A program made the translations under genes and the position numbers. A DNA stretch of 64,000 bases. Source: Lithodes maja. Lineage: Eukaryota > Arthropoda > Malacostraca > Decapoda > Lithodidae. A model generated the notes under the pieces. The model had not been told where the DNA came from. It ran no database searches and saw only the letters and a list, made by a program, of their open reading frames with translations. This document shows positions 10,801 through 22,135 of the stretch, piece by piece. Each line of letters begins with the position of its first letter. Position 1 is the first letter of the stretch. The stretch spans positions 39,234 through 103,233 of the forward strand of contig JBAKBP010007099.1 of NCBI GenBank assembly GCA_037953745.1. The letters run 5' to 3'.

Positions 10801-12665
10801 TGTTACGAACTGGCACTCGGGTACACAAGGGCTCTCAATCAGGACTCGAATACGGCTCGCTGCCACAACGGAAACACACGATCCCAACCCCTGAGTACTG
10901 CCAGCCGAACAAAAAACACCAATACCCTCCAGAGTTCAATCTGCTATAACGGGGTATACAAGAACTCGGTACTAGTGTTCAACAACAGACTAATAAAGAG
11001 ACAGGAATTATCTAGTCTGGTCAACAATCAAACAATGAAGTAAGAAACAACAACACCAAAGAATAGTGTTGGCCGAAGCCGAAGTAATCCACCCTTGACT
11101 AAGAACTTAAGAAGTCCTCCACCCTCTACTTCGGATCGGCACTATTACGTTACGTTAATTAATAGTCCTTAAGCATCTAGCAAGGAATCTTCTGAAACAA
11201 GTTAGATGCTTCTCAGATGCTCGTAAGAAGTACATATCGGATTTTGAACAGTAATTCAATAAGCAAAAACACTGGCAATTAAATACTATTAAAGGTTTAA
11301 ATTGGCATAAGAATAATTAAAAGAATATGCAATAGTAAATGGCAAACATTAAAAAGAAGTACTCCGCAAATGCAACGGCAATAGCCTACTCGGATTGTGC
11401 TCGTGGGCCACTAATCACTAAAGTAGCCAAGCTTGCAACACATGAAATCAATAGTGCATAAACAATATCATACATAAGGAAAGCTTCAATACTATTCTGT
11501 ATCTACTAATTGAGTAAAGTCTAGCTGGGGTACTGTGGGCAAAAGGTAGCAGTGACTGAGCAAAAACGGCTCGTAGCCTAGCGAAGTCCTCACAACTGTT
11601 TAAAGTATTACGTTAAAACTAACAAGTGCACTTTGAGAAATCCAGATCCCTTGTATCTGGTTTTCTCTCGGCTCCTTGACAAAGTAAAAACAAACTGTTA
11701 ATAAAATACAGGGTGGTTAGGCTGTTGCCCTCACGCACTGTAAATTATTAACTCAACACAGTCAGCCGCGAATACAACCTAGGCTTCACTGAACCGAAAC
11801 GAGTATGCAGGCTTATCGCTTAACCACTGCATCAAACAACAACTCGTAACACAGAAAAGCCTTACCCCAGTCTAGCATTACCTAGACTAGCAGAAAACAG
11901 GAATAATAATAATAACACACAGGGAAATGCATATACAAGTGCAACAAACATAAATCAATCCTATTCTAAGTTAACCCTTCCAAAATAGGCTATCTAATAG
12001 GCAAGTATCTCGTGAGAACTCAAGCGATAATATGTTGGCTGACTAGCTCTGCACCAACGGGACCATGGAAGTTAAACAGGCAGGGAAAAGAGGAGATAAG
12101 AATGTAAGGTAGTAGAGAAAGTTCACATCAGTCAGAAGAATATATATAGTTAGCAAGGGAAATGAGAAGTCGCTCTGCCTAATGAGTTCTGATGAAAAAA
12201 TGGCTAGACTTCCCTTTTTATACCCGGCCCTCTAGTGAGCCCAACGTGAACTACAAAGGACCGCCCACTGACAACCATTATGTAATTTATCTCTCTCCTC
12301 TGGGATAGACAAAGGCTCCCCTAGCACTGAGGGGTGGGGGGTGGGGGGGGGGGGGGGAGTGCTAGTGAGTTAGGCCCACCTCCCGCCTGGCGCACCCACT
12401 GACCCCCAACTGTGGCGGTTTCTCTTCCCATCATTACAAATAAGTTTTACACACAATACTTATAACTAATGATATAAAATAGAACTCGTTGACTCAGATG
12501 AAAACAAAATACATATTCATAATACTTATAGTACAACGGCTCACATGAACTAAGTTAGGAAACTCTACATAGACTACAGCCAAAGTTCCTGTCCTGACGA
12601 TCCTAGCGAGAGTGGGGCATGACTAGGCGTTCTGTACAGCATGCTCACACTGGACATGCGTCACA
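10801..12665 (-). mobile_element. LTR (sense 3' LTR) of element 2
   Basis: 1865 bp, plus strand from tgttacgaac to gcgtcaca; sense strand therefore TGTGACGC...GTAACA. About two dozen substitutions separate it from 18330-20185 (near 1.3%), plus a length change in a poly-G tract near 12340, so the insertion is fairly recent. Contains the TATAAAAAGGGA box at 12222-12211 (minus). Confidence 0.95.
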
Positions 12666-12677
12666 CCTCCCCCAAGA
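12666..12677 (-). promoter_or_regulatory. Polypurine tract of element 2
   Basis: On the sense strand TTGGGGGAGG abuts the 3' LTR start TGTGACGC, the position at which plus-strand DNA synthesis is primed. Confidence 0.75.
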
Positions 12678-13061
12678 TTTTACTTGCTCAACCCTAAGCT
12701 AAAATCTGACAAACACAGAACCCCATCAAGCCCCTCACACCCAGCGACCGCATGGCACTAAAACAAAGCTGAGTTTATCACCAAAACACATCTTATTATT
12801 AAAAAAAAAATCACATTTTATAAATCCTCCCAACAATAGCAAAAAGACACAATATCATGCTCCCAGAGCGAGCTTACAGCAGCTCAGCCATTTGATAGTT
12901 CGTGGACTACTCAAACTCTATAGGCTATGACAAACTTATACGATTACCTATATCAAAAGAAAGAGTTTTTTTTATGATTTTTATATTTTAATATGTTTTT
13001 CCCGGCTGCACTATAAGGGCAGCCTATTTTCCTCCACTCAAACCCACACACCTGTGATAGC
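12678..13061 (-). other. 3' untranslated part of element 2
   Basis: Sits between the RNase H stop and the polypurine tract; no coding potential. A T-rich block near 12965-13040 resembles the corresponding part of element 1 at about 1500-1590. Confidence 0.6.
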
Positions 13062-14587
13062 CTACGACTGATCATCCACCCTTGATAAACAATCCGCGAT
13101 CACATTGTCACATCCAGCAATATGACGGATGTCCAGGTTATACTCCTGCAACATCAAAGACCACCTGGTCAGTCTCATATTGCGATTGTGAAATTGATTC
13201 AGGAATCTCAAAGGGTAATGATCAGTGTAGATAACCACGACTGGGCCATAGGCTGGAACATACACCTCGAAGTGCCTGAGCGACAGCACAATCGCCAGTA
13301 ATTCCTTTTCTATTGTAGAATAGTTCTTTTGTGCAGCATTGAACTTCTTAGAAAAGAAACTTACTGGGTGTTCCACACCTTCATTGTCTGTCTGTAGCAA
13401 GACGGCACCAGCCCCTACACCACTAGCATCTGTTGCCAGCTGAAAAGGCCTGTTAAAGTCTGGGGCCCTGAGTATCGGGTGAGTACATAGCAAATGTTTC
13501 ACCAAAGTGAAAGCCTTTTCACACTCTGGTGCCGACAAAAACTTTTTGTCTTTAGATAACAAATCTGTGAGAGGTGCCAACACCGTTGAGTAACCTTTTA
13601 TGAAGCGTCTGTAGTAGCCTATCATAACCAAGAATCTCATAATCTGCTTCTTGGTTGTTGGGTGCGGAAATTTATTGATAGCCTGTACCTTGTTCTGAGG
13701 AGGGCACACCTGTCCCCTTCCCACTACAAACCCAAGGTACTGCACAGTGGCTTTTACGAAGTCACACTTTGCCAAATTTACTACCAGACCTGCTTCACTA
13801 AATTTCCGGAACAAGGTCTCAAGGTGCTCACAATGGCTCTCAAAGTCGTCATCATAAATGATTACATCGTCCAAATATACGGTACAATTTCATTCATCAG
13901 GTTCTGAAACGTTGCTGGTGCATTCTTAAGTCCGTAAGGCATAACATTGCACCGGTAGGTACTCCCGTCCACAACAAAACCACATACCTCTTTAGCACGC
14001 TCGGACAAAGGTACTTGCCAGTAACCTTTTACTAAATCTACTTTAGACAAAAAACGAGCATTACCAATTTTGTCAACACTATCATCAACCCGAGGAAGAG
14101 GATATGGGTTAGTTGGAGTCAAACCGTTTAACCTACGGAAATCAATACAAAAGCGTACCTTGCCATCTGGCTTAGGCTGCAGTGTTACGGGGGAAGTCCA
14201 CGTAACTGTGCCTTTCTCTATCAACCCTCTACCGAGCATATACTCCAACTCATCCCTCAGAGCTGGTAGTTTTATGGGGGGCACACGGTACGGGATTGAC
14301 TTAAAGGGTAGATGGTCCCCCACGTCAACATCATGCATAGCCTGAGTAGTGAGGCCTGGGTGTTCAGCAAATACAGTGGGGTATGAACTGAACAACTGAC
14401 GGATAGCATCAAACTGCGGCTCAGGCAAATGAGCTATAGCCTCGTCAGCCCTAAGGCTCGAGTTCCCCGCCCACTGATCCGCTGAAACATGTTGATCCCA
14501 GCTATCCTCCTCTGAAGCTTGACTGTCCCCCTCTCCTTCTCCACCACGGCCGCAACAAGCCAACACAGGGACAGTGAGAGGCTCAGA
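13062..14587 (-). pseudogene. Reverse transcriptase - RNase H of element 2
   Basis: Minus strand, downstream of integrase. After a linker (from about 14587), RT begins near AEHPGLTTQAMHD and carries KVDLVKGYWQVPL (motif A aspartate) and YGLKNAPATFQ (motif B). The YLDD catalytic box straddles a one-base frameshift near 13870. RNase H follows with TDASGVGAGAV, IEKELLAIVLSLRHF and YTDHYPLRFL, giving the D-E-D catalytic set, and ends DNVIADCLSRVDDQS. Sequence type is clearly Gypsy/Ty3, but being last in pol, after integrase, is the Copia-like order known from Gmr1. It would copy genomic RNA to cDNA; the frameshift means this copy is dead unless recoded. Confidence 0.92.
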
Positions 14588-15680
14588 GGGGCGCCTCACA
14601 TACTCTTTAATAAGGTTCACGTGACATAACTGGTTCTTTTTCCTCCTGTCTGGAGTGGCAACAAGGTAATCTAAGTCTGAAATGTTTTCTACAATTTTAT
14701 AAGGTCCAGTGTACTTCGCAGAGAGGGGGTTACCAACCAAAGGCAACAAAATTAATACCTCTTGTCCTACAGTGAACTTCCAGAGCCTCACTTTGCGATC
14801 ATACCTGTCCTTCATCAAAGCTTGTGATTCTGTCAAATTTCTACCTGCCATCTCCAGACTCTTAAGCATGCACTCACGGCTTTCAAGCACATACTTTAAT
14901 AATGGACAAGGCTGCACAGTCCCCTCCCAAATTTCTTTCAGCATGTTAAGGGGGCCCCTGACACGGTGTCCAAAAATCAGCTCGTTTGGACTAAATCCCA
15001 GGCTCTCACCAGGTACCTCCCGAGCAGCAAACAGCACATAAGGCAATCCAAGATCCCAATCCATACCGTTGTCAGCACAATAACACCTGAGCATGCTTTT
15101 AAGTGTAGCATGCCACCGCTCAAGCACCCCTTGACTCTCAGGGTGATACGCTGACGATACTACTGCTCGTATCCCATGCTGTTGCATTGTTTACTTGAAC
15201 ATGTTGGAGGTGAAATTAGATCCCTGATCAGACTGAATCTCCTCCGGGTACCCGTACCTTGAGAAGTACCACAACAAGTTACTGACTACCGTCTTAGCCA
15301 TTCCATTTTTCATAGGGTATGCATCGGGGTATCTAGTGGCAACATCCATTATGGTTAACAAACATTTATTTCCAGCCTTAGTGGGAGGGAGTGGACCAAC
15401 CATGTCAACAATAATTTTACTAAAGGGTGGCCCAATCACAAGAATAGGGTGTAACGGAGCCTTAGGAATAACTTGGTTCGGTTTCCCGACACGTTGACAA
15501 ATATCACATGAGTTTATCCAGACTGCACATGAGACTTCATCCCCGGCCACCAAACCAATTTCCCCAAAGCCGCCACCGTTTTTCTCACCCCTAGATGTCC
15601 TGCCAGTGGTATGTCATGCGCCAACCTCAGTAGGCTATCCCTGCACTCCCGTGGCACCACCAACTGGTCCACTACTCCGG
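14588..15680 (-). pseudogene. Integrase of element 2
   Basis: Begins with the HHCC zinc-binding domain (LAHDIPLAGHLG, then SCDICQRVGK) at about 15680-15480. The core has IIVDMVGPLPP (first D), IQSDQGSNF (second D) and PESQGVLERW (catalytic E). A C-terminal barrel-like region follows (AKYTGPYKIVENISDLDYLV, then CHVNLIKEYV). There is a frameshift near 15545 and an in-frame TAA at 15191-15193, so it is broken in two places. No chromodomain is visible. It lies between protease and RT, not after RNase H as in ordinary Gypsy elements. Its job is to insert cDNA into the genome with a 4-bp staggered cut, agreeing with the cgag duplication. Confidence 0.92.
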
Positions 15681-18129
15681 ACCCCTTTTGCCAACTACGT
15701 TTAGGGTCTTGAAAACGCCTATAGAGGATGCCTTCTAAATAAAAAAAATCTCCTGGCTGTGCATCGCCGTCCTCGTCGAGCTCTACAGCTCCATTAGCAC
15801 ACGTTTGGAGCTCAGGGTCCTCTAGTTGCAACCGACGTATATCTGAGGGTGCCAAGCGATCTAACTGCTCCCGGAGCAATGCATGACCTTCCCCGATACT
15901 AGGCTGCTCCCTCTGTCTCTCTCGATGTACATAACGTTGCTGTCGTGGAGACTCGTCATGCCCAGCCTCGTCACTCTCGATGACAGGCCCAGGGGCTACT
16001 CCAGAATTAAGTAATGGTGCTAATACTGAATCACCCAGGAGAGCCGCCGAGTCAAAACTCTTAAAACCAACTCCAGCTTTAGCCTCCTCCTGTTCGTTCC
16101 TCCGCTGGTCTGAAGACGGAGGACTAGGCTGTGACACTTTAGCTGCCCGAGCTCGGGTGACAACACACGCCATGGGTTGTGTCTGGCACTGCTCGACCCA
16201 CTCCCTACTCACATCGGCCGGCCTCTCGGCAACGACTAAGGGTAGAACCTCAGAAGCGGGCATTGCAAAGTCGTTGCCGAGAAGAAGGTCGACGCCCTCC
16301 ACTGGCAGTTTCTCCACAATCCCGACATCCAATTCACGTGCCACACCATCCACCTCCAACTCCAACCGCACCAGCGGGTATGACCGAGTTGCATTAATAC
16401 CCTGCACCACTACCACCCGAGCCGCGTTTATAGGGTAGCCAGTCAAGTTTTTCATCAGAGTCTGGGAAGCACCTGTATCACGCAAGACCTCTACTCCATG
16501 CTTGCGCCCCGCCCACATCACGCAACCCCGCCCTCTATGGTCGCAAAAAACATCCTGAGCAGGGTTCGAGCCTCCCAGGTGCTTCTGCATTGGCTGTGCC
16601 TCAGCCTCTGACGAACTGCCCCGGGCAAACTCAGATGACTTCGGAGACACACCAATGTTGCAGGCCAAAGACACAGCTGCTGTAGGTGGTTTGCTAGGAC
16701 AGACTCTTGCAAAGTGCCCCTTTTTATGACAATGATAACACTCCAACTCCCCTTTGGGCTTCCCTTGGTACTGGGAAGGGCCCGGCCCCTTCTTAAATGG
16801 GACGGTGCTAGTCTTGTGGTCAGTCTTGGTATCATGGCTCTTGTACTTGTTTGCATAAGGTATATCACTAACTCGGGGGGGTGGGGCATCACGCCCCTTG
16901 TTACCTGCCTCACTATGCTGGGCAGACCCGCACCCACGAATTAGTGATAGCCGGAGGTCAGCCATCTCAGCTGCCTCCTGTAGAGTTTTTGGGTTCTTTT
17001 CATTAATAGTTAAAGTCATTTCTGCACCAGTACACTTATAAAACTGCTCGAGCAGAAACAGCTCAGTCAACTGTTCTGCCGTCTCAGCTTTCTCAGAACG
17101 TGTCCAGTTTTTAAGTGCATCTTTTAAGTCCCGGGCATGTTCAAGAAAGGTCGCCTCCCTAGTCTTTGTAACACCCCGAAACTTCAATCGATATGTTTCC
17201 GGTTGCAACTCGTATGCCCGTAGGACAGCTCTCTTCAATTCTGGGTAGTCAATGCAAGACTCTAAAGGCAGTGCATCATAAGCCTTCAGACCCTTACCCG
17301 TAAGTCTTGAGGAGACTAGAGCTGCCCACTTCTCTTCAGGCCAATTATGCTCCCTACACTTCTTCTCAAAACGATTAAAAAATTCTGTTACTTCAGTTTC
17401 ACTAAATACCGGCACCAATTTTACTAATTGGGCCAAGGACTGTTCTCTTACTTGGCCCTCACGGCCCATCCAAGTCCCTGTCGACTCTGCACGAGTCTTA
17501 TCTAAATCTAATTTAGCACAATATTTCTCCGAGTCGTACCTAAGCTCAGCCTCATGCCTCCTGATCTCATCCTCTTGCCTCCTAACCTCAATCTCATGCC
17601 TCCTAGTCTCATTCTCCTGCTTCCTAGCCTCAATCTTAGCAAGCTCAAGTCTAAATACCATATCTGGAGACAGGCAGGAAGAGGGAGCTGCCACTACTGA
17701 AGGAGGGGGGGGCAAAAACTGGGGAACCACCACGTGCACCACCCGAGGGCACTCCAATCTGCCAATTCTCATCCCTCTGTGGGAGAGTGCTAACCTCCGG
17801 TAACTGAGTGGACGGCACTGTGGGAGTCGAGTGAGAGGGGATCTGGGGAGGAACTCCCCCAAACGCCCTCCCCTCCGAAACCCCATGTCGCCCACGCAAC
17901 ACCCAGGAAATCAGCTCCCCTTGGACATCCCTACTACATTGGAAATGCCCAAAACCTTGGCTATCAGGTGCAAGCCACAAACATCCACCCCAGTCAGCCT
18001 CTCCTCCGTTACGTGGTACCGCTTACTCACAAAAACTCTAGCATCCTCCTCACTGGTTACTAACGGCACACCTTCAAATGACATCTCTCGCTCATCGTCA
18101 GTGCTAATGCACGACATACTGAAGTCCAC
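15681..18129 (-). pseudogene. gag-protease of element 2
   Basis: N-terminal part starts near 18129 (or the inner ATG at 18111) with a segment like element 3 (VPLVTSEEDARVFVSK), and a frameshift near 17915 moves it to the frame ending at 17651. The main frame (17895 downwards, 793 codons, running on into integrase) has a charged coiled coil (residues about 85-130), a SCAN-like capsid segment (about 232-315, including YRLKFR and LTELFLLEQF), a zinc knuckle C386-C389-H394-C399, protease DTGA at 473-476 and LLLGNDFA near 537-544. Two shifts near the N-terminus are probably mutations. Products would form the particle and cleave the polyprotein. Confidence 0.9.
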
Positions 18130-18311
18130 AAAAAAATTCTCGAGACAAAAGTGTTAAACTTCCTATGCAAGCACTAATTACTAAATTAACTGGAGTCTCT
18201 TAAATGCTTTACTAATTGCCATACAAAAAAATATTCTTCAATATGCACGCTAATATACAAACAAACAAATGTTGTACAACTCTGCAAAAATTTATACTGT
18301 TCACAAAATCC

Positions 18312-18329
18312 TAAGCAAGGTCGCCATTT
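18312..18329 (-). promoter_or_regulatory. Primer binding site of element 2
   Basis: Sense strand AATGGCGACCTTGCTT next to the 5' LTR; TGGCGACC fits the 3' end of an arginine-type tRNA. Identical in element 3 and nearly so in element 1. Confidence 0.7.
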
Positions 18330-20185
18330 GTTACGAACTGGCACTCGGGTACACAAGGGCTCTCAATCAGGACTCGAATACGGCTCGCTGCCACAACGGA
18401 AACACACGATCCCAACCCCTGAGTACTGCCAGCCGAACAAAAAACACCAATACCCTCCAGAGTTCAATCTGCTATAACGGGGTATACAAGAACTCGGTAC
18501 TAGTGTTCAACAACAGACTAATAAAGAGACAGGAATTATCTAGTCTGGTCAACAATCAAACAATGAAGTAAGAAACAACAACACCAAAGAATAGTGTTGG
18601 CCGAAGCCGAAGTAATCCACCCTTGACTAAGAACTTAAGAAGTCCTCCACCCTCTACTTCGGATCAGCACTATTACGTTACGTTAATTAATAGTCCTTAA
18701 GCATCGAGCAAGGAATCTTCTGAAAAAAGTTAGATGCTTCTCGGATGCTCGTAAGAAGTACGTATCGGATTTTGAACAGTAATTCAATAAGCAAAAACAC
18801 TGGCTATTAAATACTATTAAAGGTTTAAATTGGCATAAGAATAATAAAAAGAATATGCAATAGTAAATGGCAAACATTAAAAAGAAGTACTCCGCAAATG
18901 CAACGGCAATAGCCTACTCGGATTGTGCTCGTGGGCCACTAATCACTAAAGTAGCCAAGCTTGCAACACATGAAATCAATAGTGCATAAACAATATCATA
19001 CATAAGGAAAGCTTCAATACTATTCTGTATCTACTAATCGAGTAAAGTCTAGCTGGGGTACTGTGGGCAAAAGGTAGCAGTGACTGAGCAAAAATGGCTC
19101 GTAGCCTAGCGAAGTCCTCACAACTGTTTAAAGTATTACGTTAAAACTGACAAGTGCACTTTGAGAAATCCAGATCCCTTGTATCTGGTTTTCTCCCGGC
19201 TCCTTGACAAAGTAAAAACAAACTGTTAATAAAATACAGGGTGGTTAGGCTCTTGCCCTCACGCACTGTAAATTATTAACTCAACACAGTCAGCCGCGAA
19301 TACAAACTAGGCTTCACTGAACCGAAACGAGTATGCAGGTTTATGGCTTAACCACTGCATCAAACAACAACTCGTAACACAGAAAAGCCTTACCCCAGTC
19401 TAGCATTACCTAGACTAGCAGAAAACAGGAATAATAATAATAACACACAGGGAAATGCATGTACAAGTGCAACAAACATAAATCAATCCTATTCTAAGTT
19501 AACCCTTCCAAAATAGGCTATCTAATAGGCAAGTATCTCGTGAGAACTCAAGCGATAATACGTTGGCTGACTAGCTCTGCACCAACGGGACCATGGAAGT
19601 TAAACAGGCAGGGAAAAGAGGAGATAAGAATGTAAGGTAGTAGAGAAAGTTCACATCAGTCAGAAGAATATATATAGTTAGCAAGGGAAATGAGAAGTCG
19701 CTCTGCCTAATGAGTTCTGATGAAAAAATGGCTAGACTTCCCTTTTTATACCCGGCCCTCTAGTGAGCCCAACGTGAACTACTAAGGACCGCCCACTGAC
19801 AACCATTACGTAATTTCTCTCTCTCCTCTGGGATAGACAAAGGCTCCCCTAGCACTGAGGGGGGGGGGGTTGGGGGGAGTGCTAGTGAGTTAGGCCCACC
19901 TCCCGCCTGGCGCACCCACTGACCCCCAACTGTGGCGGTTTTTCTTCCCATCATTACAAATAAGTTTTACACACAATACTTATAACTAATGATATAAAAT
20001 AGAACTCGTTGACTCAGATGAAAACAAAATACATATTCATAATACTTATAGTACAACGGCTCACATGAACTAAGTTAGGAAACTCTACATAGACTACAGC
20101 CAAAGTTCCTGCCCTGACGATCCTAGCGAGAGTGGGGCATGACTAGGCATTCTGTACAGCATGCTCACACTGGACATGCGTCACA
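18330..20185 (-). mobile_element. LTR (sense 5' LTR) of element 2
   Basis: 1856 bp, same ends as 10801-12665 and nearly identical. It is followed by the target duplication cgag at 20186-20189, after which piggyBac transposase sequence resumes. Confidence 0.95.
19739..19750 (-). promoter_or_regulatory. TATA box in the element 2 5' LTR
   Basis: Sense TATAAAAAGGGA. The same box occurs in the 3' LTR (12211-12222) and in element 3 (62128-62139), and its conservation supports a pol II promoter with U3/R boundary some 25-30 bases downstream. Confidence 0.65.
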
Positions 20186-20189
20186 CGAG

Positions 20190-21073
20190 GTACATGATGT
20201 CAAAACAATCCCCCAACATGGTGATGACAACGGCCCCAGATATTCCGTATGTCCTTGATTCAACCAGTTCAGTTTTTTCCCCCATATATACTGTAATATG
20301 ATGTCCTGGATGTAGCTGGTGCGACAGTCACAGATCAAAAATTGTTTCAGGCCATAGCGATGACATTAGCTGGGGATGTACTGCCGGATGCTAATATTTG
20401 CCCTCCACAGAAGCAAACTTTCATCGATAATCAACTTTTGATGGGGTCTGAAGGAGGCAGCAAACTTTGTTTTCAGGTACTCGAAGATCGGTTGTATCCT
20501 CTCCATGGGGTCCTACATATGCTTGGGTCGCTCCTGGTTGCGGGTATGACTTGCCAGGCTGTCTATAAAGTGCAAGTTTCATATGATGGCCGTGAACCTA
20601 TTCCTACTCATTATTTTTCCGAAGATGGGGGTTTGTATGAGTGGATCCCAGGACCAGTACTTCCTCAGCGACGAATTCTTTGTCACATCCATCAGGATGA
20701 TAATTGCCAGGAACGTGTATAATTCAGGAACTCCAAGGGTGGTCCAATTTAGGTGGGCAGAGTGGGCCATTTGCTCCTTGCCATCCATGAAGTAATAATT
20801 GTACCTGTTTGTCTGGTCAACAATTAGGGACATCAGGTTGGCAGTCAAAAATGTCTTGAAAACGTCAAGTCTTGTTGTCCTGGGTTCTGCGTTAGGAATT
20901 GCTGGGCTAGTGTCCCTCGCGCCCACAAAGTTATAGACATTGGGCCTGTAGCGTGTCTCATCCACCCACCTCTCTTCTGCCAACCCGCTATGTAACAATT
21001 TTGCTTTCTCTCGTGTTCCCAACTTAGATTCTTCTGAATTCTCAACTCTCTGGGTAAAGCTTTCTTGTCACTC
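20190..21073 (-). pseudogene. piggyBac transposase, central part
   Basis: Minus strand from 21022 reads WVDETRYRPNVYNFVGARDT, then LMSLIVDQTNRYNYYF and LYTFLAIIILMDVTKNSSLRKY, the conserved N-terminal half of piggyBac transposases. After a stop at 20579 and a shift, KLIIDESLLLWRANISIRQY follows, containing the first catalytic aspartate in an IDES context. One or more further stops (for example near 20360) precede the junction with element 2. The reading stops exactly at the LTR and continues at 10800, so the LTR element split the gene just before its second catalytic block. Inactive. Confidence 0.85.
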
Positions 21074-22135
21074 TTAACACTTAAAGAGCGGGGCCCGACT
21101 TAAGTCCGTATCTAAAAAGCAGCAAGTTAGGAGCATTATTAAGGCTTTTAACCCGGGAGCTGCGGGAAGACTCTTAAGAGTTCCCCCGGCGGACTGCGGG
21201 AAGACTCTCTGGAGTAAGTAAAACTAAAAATCAACTTTTTACATCGAAAAAAAAATATTTTTTTTATTTTTATTTTTTTATTTTTTTATTTTTGTTTGGC
21301 CCCTGGGCCATGCAAAATCTCAGTCCTCTACCTCCCCTCCTTCCCCACTTTCCTCCTATTCCTCAGTTATCACCTATTTTCCCTATTATTCCCTTATTCT
21401 GAGGTATATTTTCGTGCTAACATTAGCGAGTTGCAAGCAGGGTGTTGTCATCACTGATGGCCATCGAGTGCAAGAGAGAGAGAGAGAGTATCGATCGACT
21501 GTGTCGCAGTGGCCTTGGGGAAAATTGGCGGGAAGCTAGCTTGCCTCACCCATACATTATACAACTCGCGGGCTATATCTCCGATTTTGACCATCCAAAC
21601 GCTGTTTTCACTCGTTTTATTGTTGTTTCAGGTTAATACCTTTATAATCAACCCATAATAGGCGCATATGGATAATTATTAATGCTATTAATGGTACAAT
21701 GAATATTTTAGTGACGAAAAACCTCAAATACGTCAGCACAGGGGGACGTTTTCATTTACCCCCGTGCGCACTTCAGAGGTTAAAGGGTTAAAATCGAGTG
21801 CAAATGGCCGGGAGCACAGCAGGCCACACGGCTGACACCCAGGGCTTACCGCCGCCCAATGACTCACGCTCCCTCTGTTCTCGAGAGGCTGGTAGTGTAG
21901 CTAGTAGTGAGCGTAGCTGGAAAAAATATGCCGCTATACGCTAAACTCCCATGTTAGTGGTAGCACTACATGAAAACGACGAGTGCTACGTAGCTCGTTC
22001 TGGTCTCATTTTGAAGCTTGTAGCACCTAGTGTTTTGTTGAATACATTTCTTTTCATGCAGATACTTGATTGATCATTGAGGAGGGCCTGAATATGCCCA
22101 AAATAGCCCAAAACCCTCCGCTAGACGAGGGTTAA
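21074..22135. mobile_element. TTAA-flanked element containing a second TTAA MITE
   Basis: TTAA at 21074-21077 and 22132-22135. The left end CACTTAAAGAGCGGGG resembles the left end of the insert at 37733 (CACCTTAAGAGCGG). The right end, read inward, is CCCTCGTCTAGCGGAGGG. It is non-coding. The pairing of these two ends is inferred from TTAA and weak inverted similarity. Confidence 0.45.
21148..21783. mobile_element. about 630-bp TTAA MITE, family B, copy 1
   Basis: TTAA at 21148-21151 and 21780-21783. Starts CCCGGGAGCTGCGGGAAGAC and ends CGCACTTCAGAGG. Clearly the same family as 38258-38896, including the TTTTTATTTT-rich tract and the block beginning ggcccctgggccatgcaaaa. Two copies in unrelated hosts with the same TTAA boundaries define the element precisely. 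Confidence 0.8.

Noticed and set aside
13862..15193. Programmed frameshift or stop readthrough in pol of element 2
   Set aside because: The lesions fall inside catalytic domains (integrase core, RT YLDD), not at domain borders, and no slippery site is evident; ordinary mutation is simpler.
10801..20185. Envelope gene making this an errantivirus-like element
   Set aside because: No open frame with signal peptide or membrane span lies between RNase H and the 3' LTR; only about 390 bases remain there.
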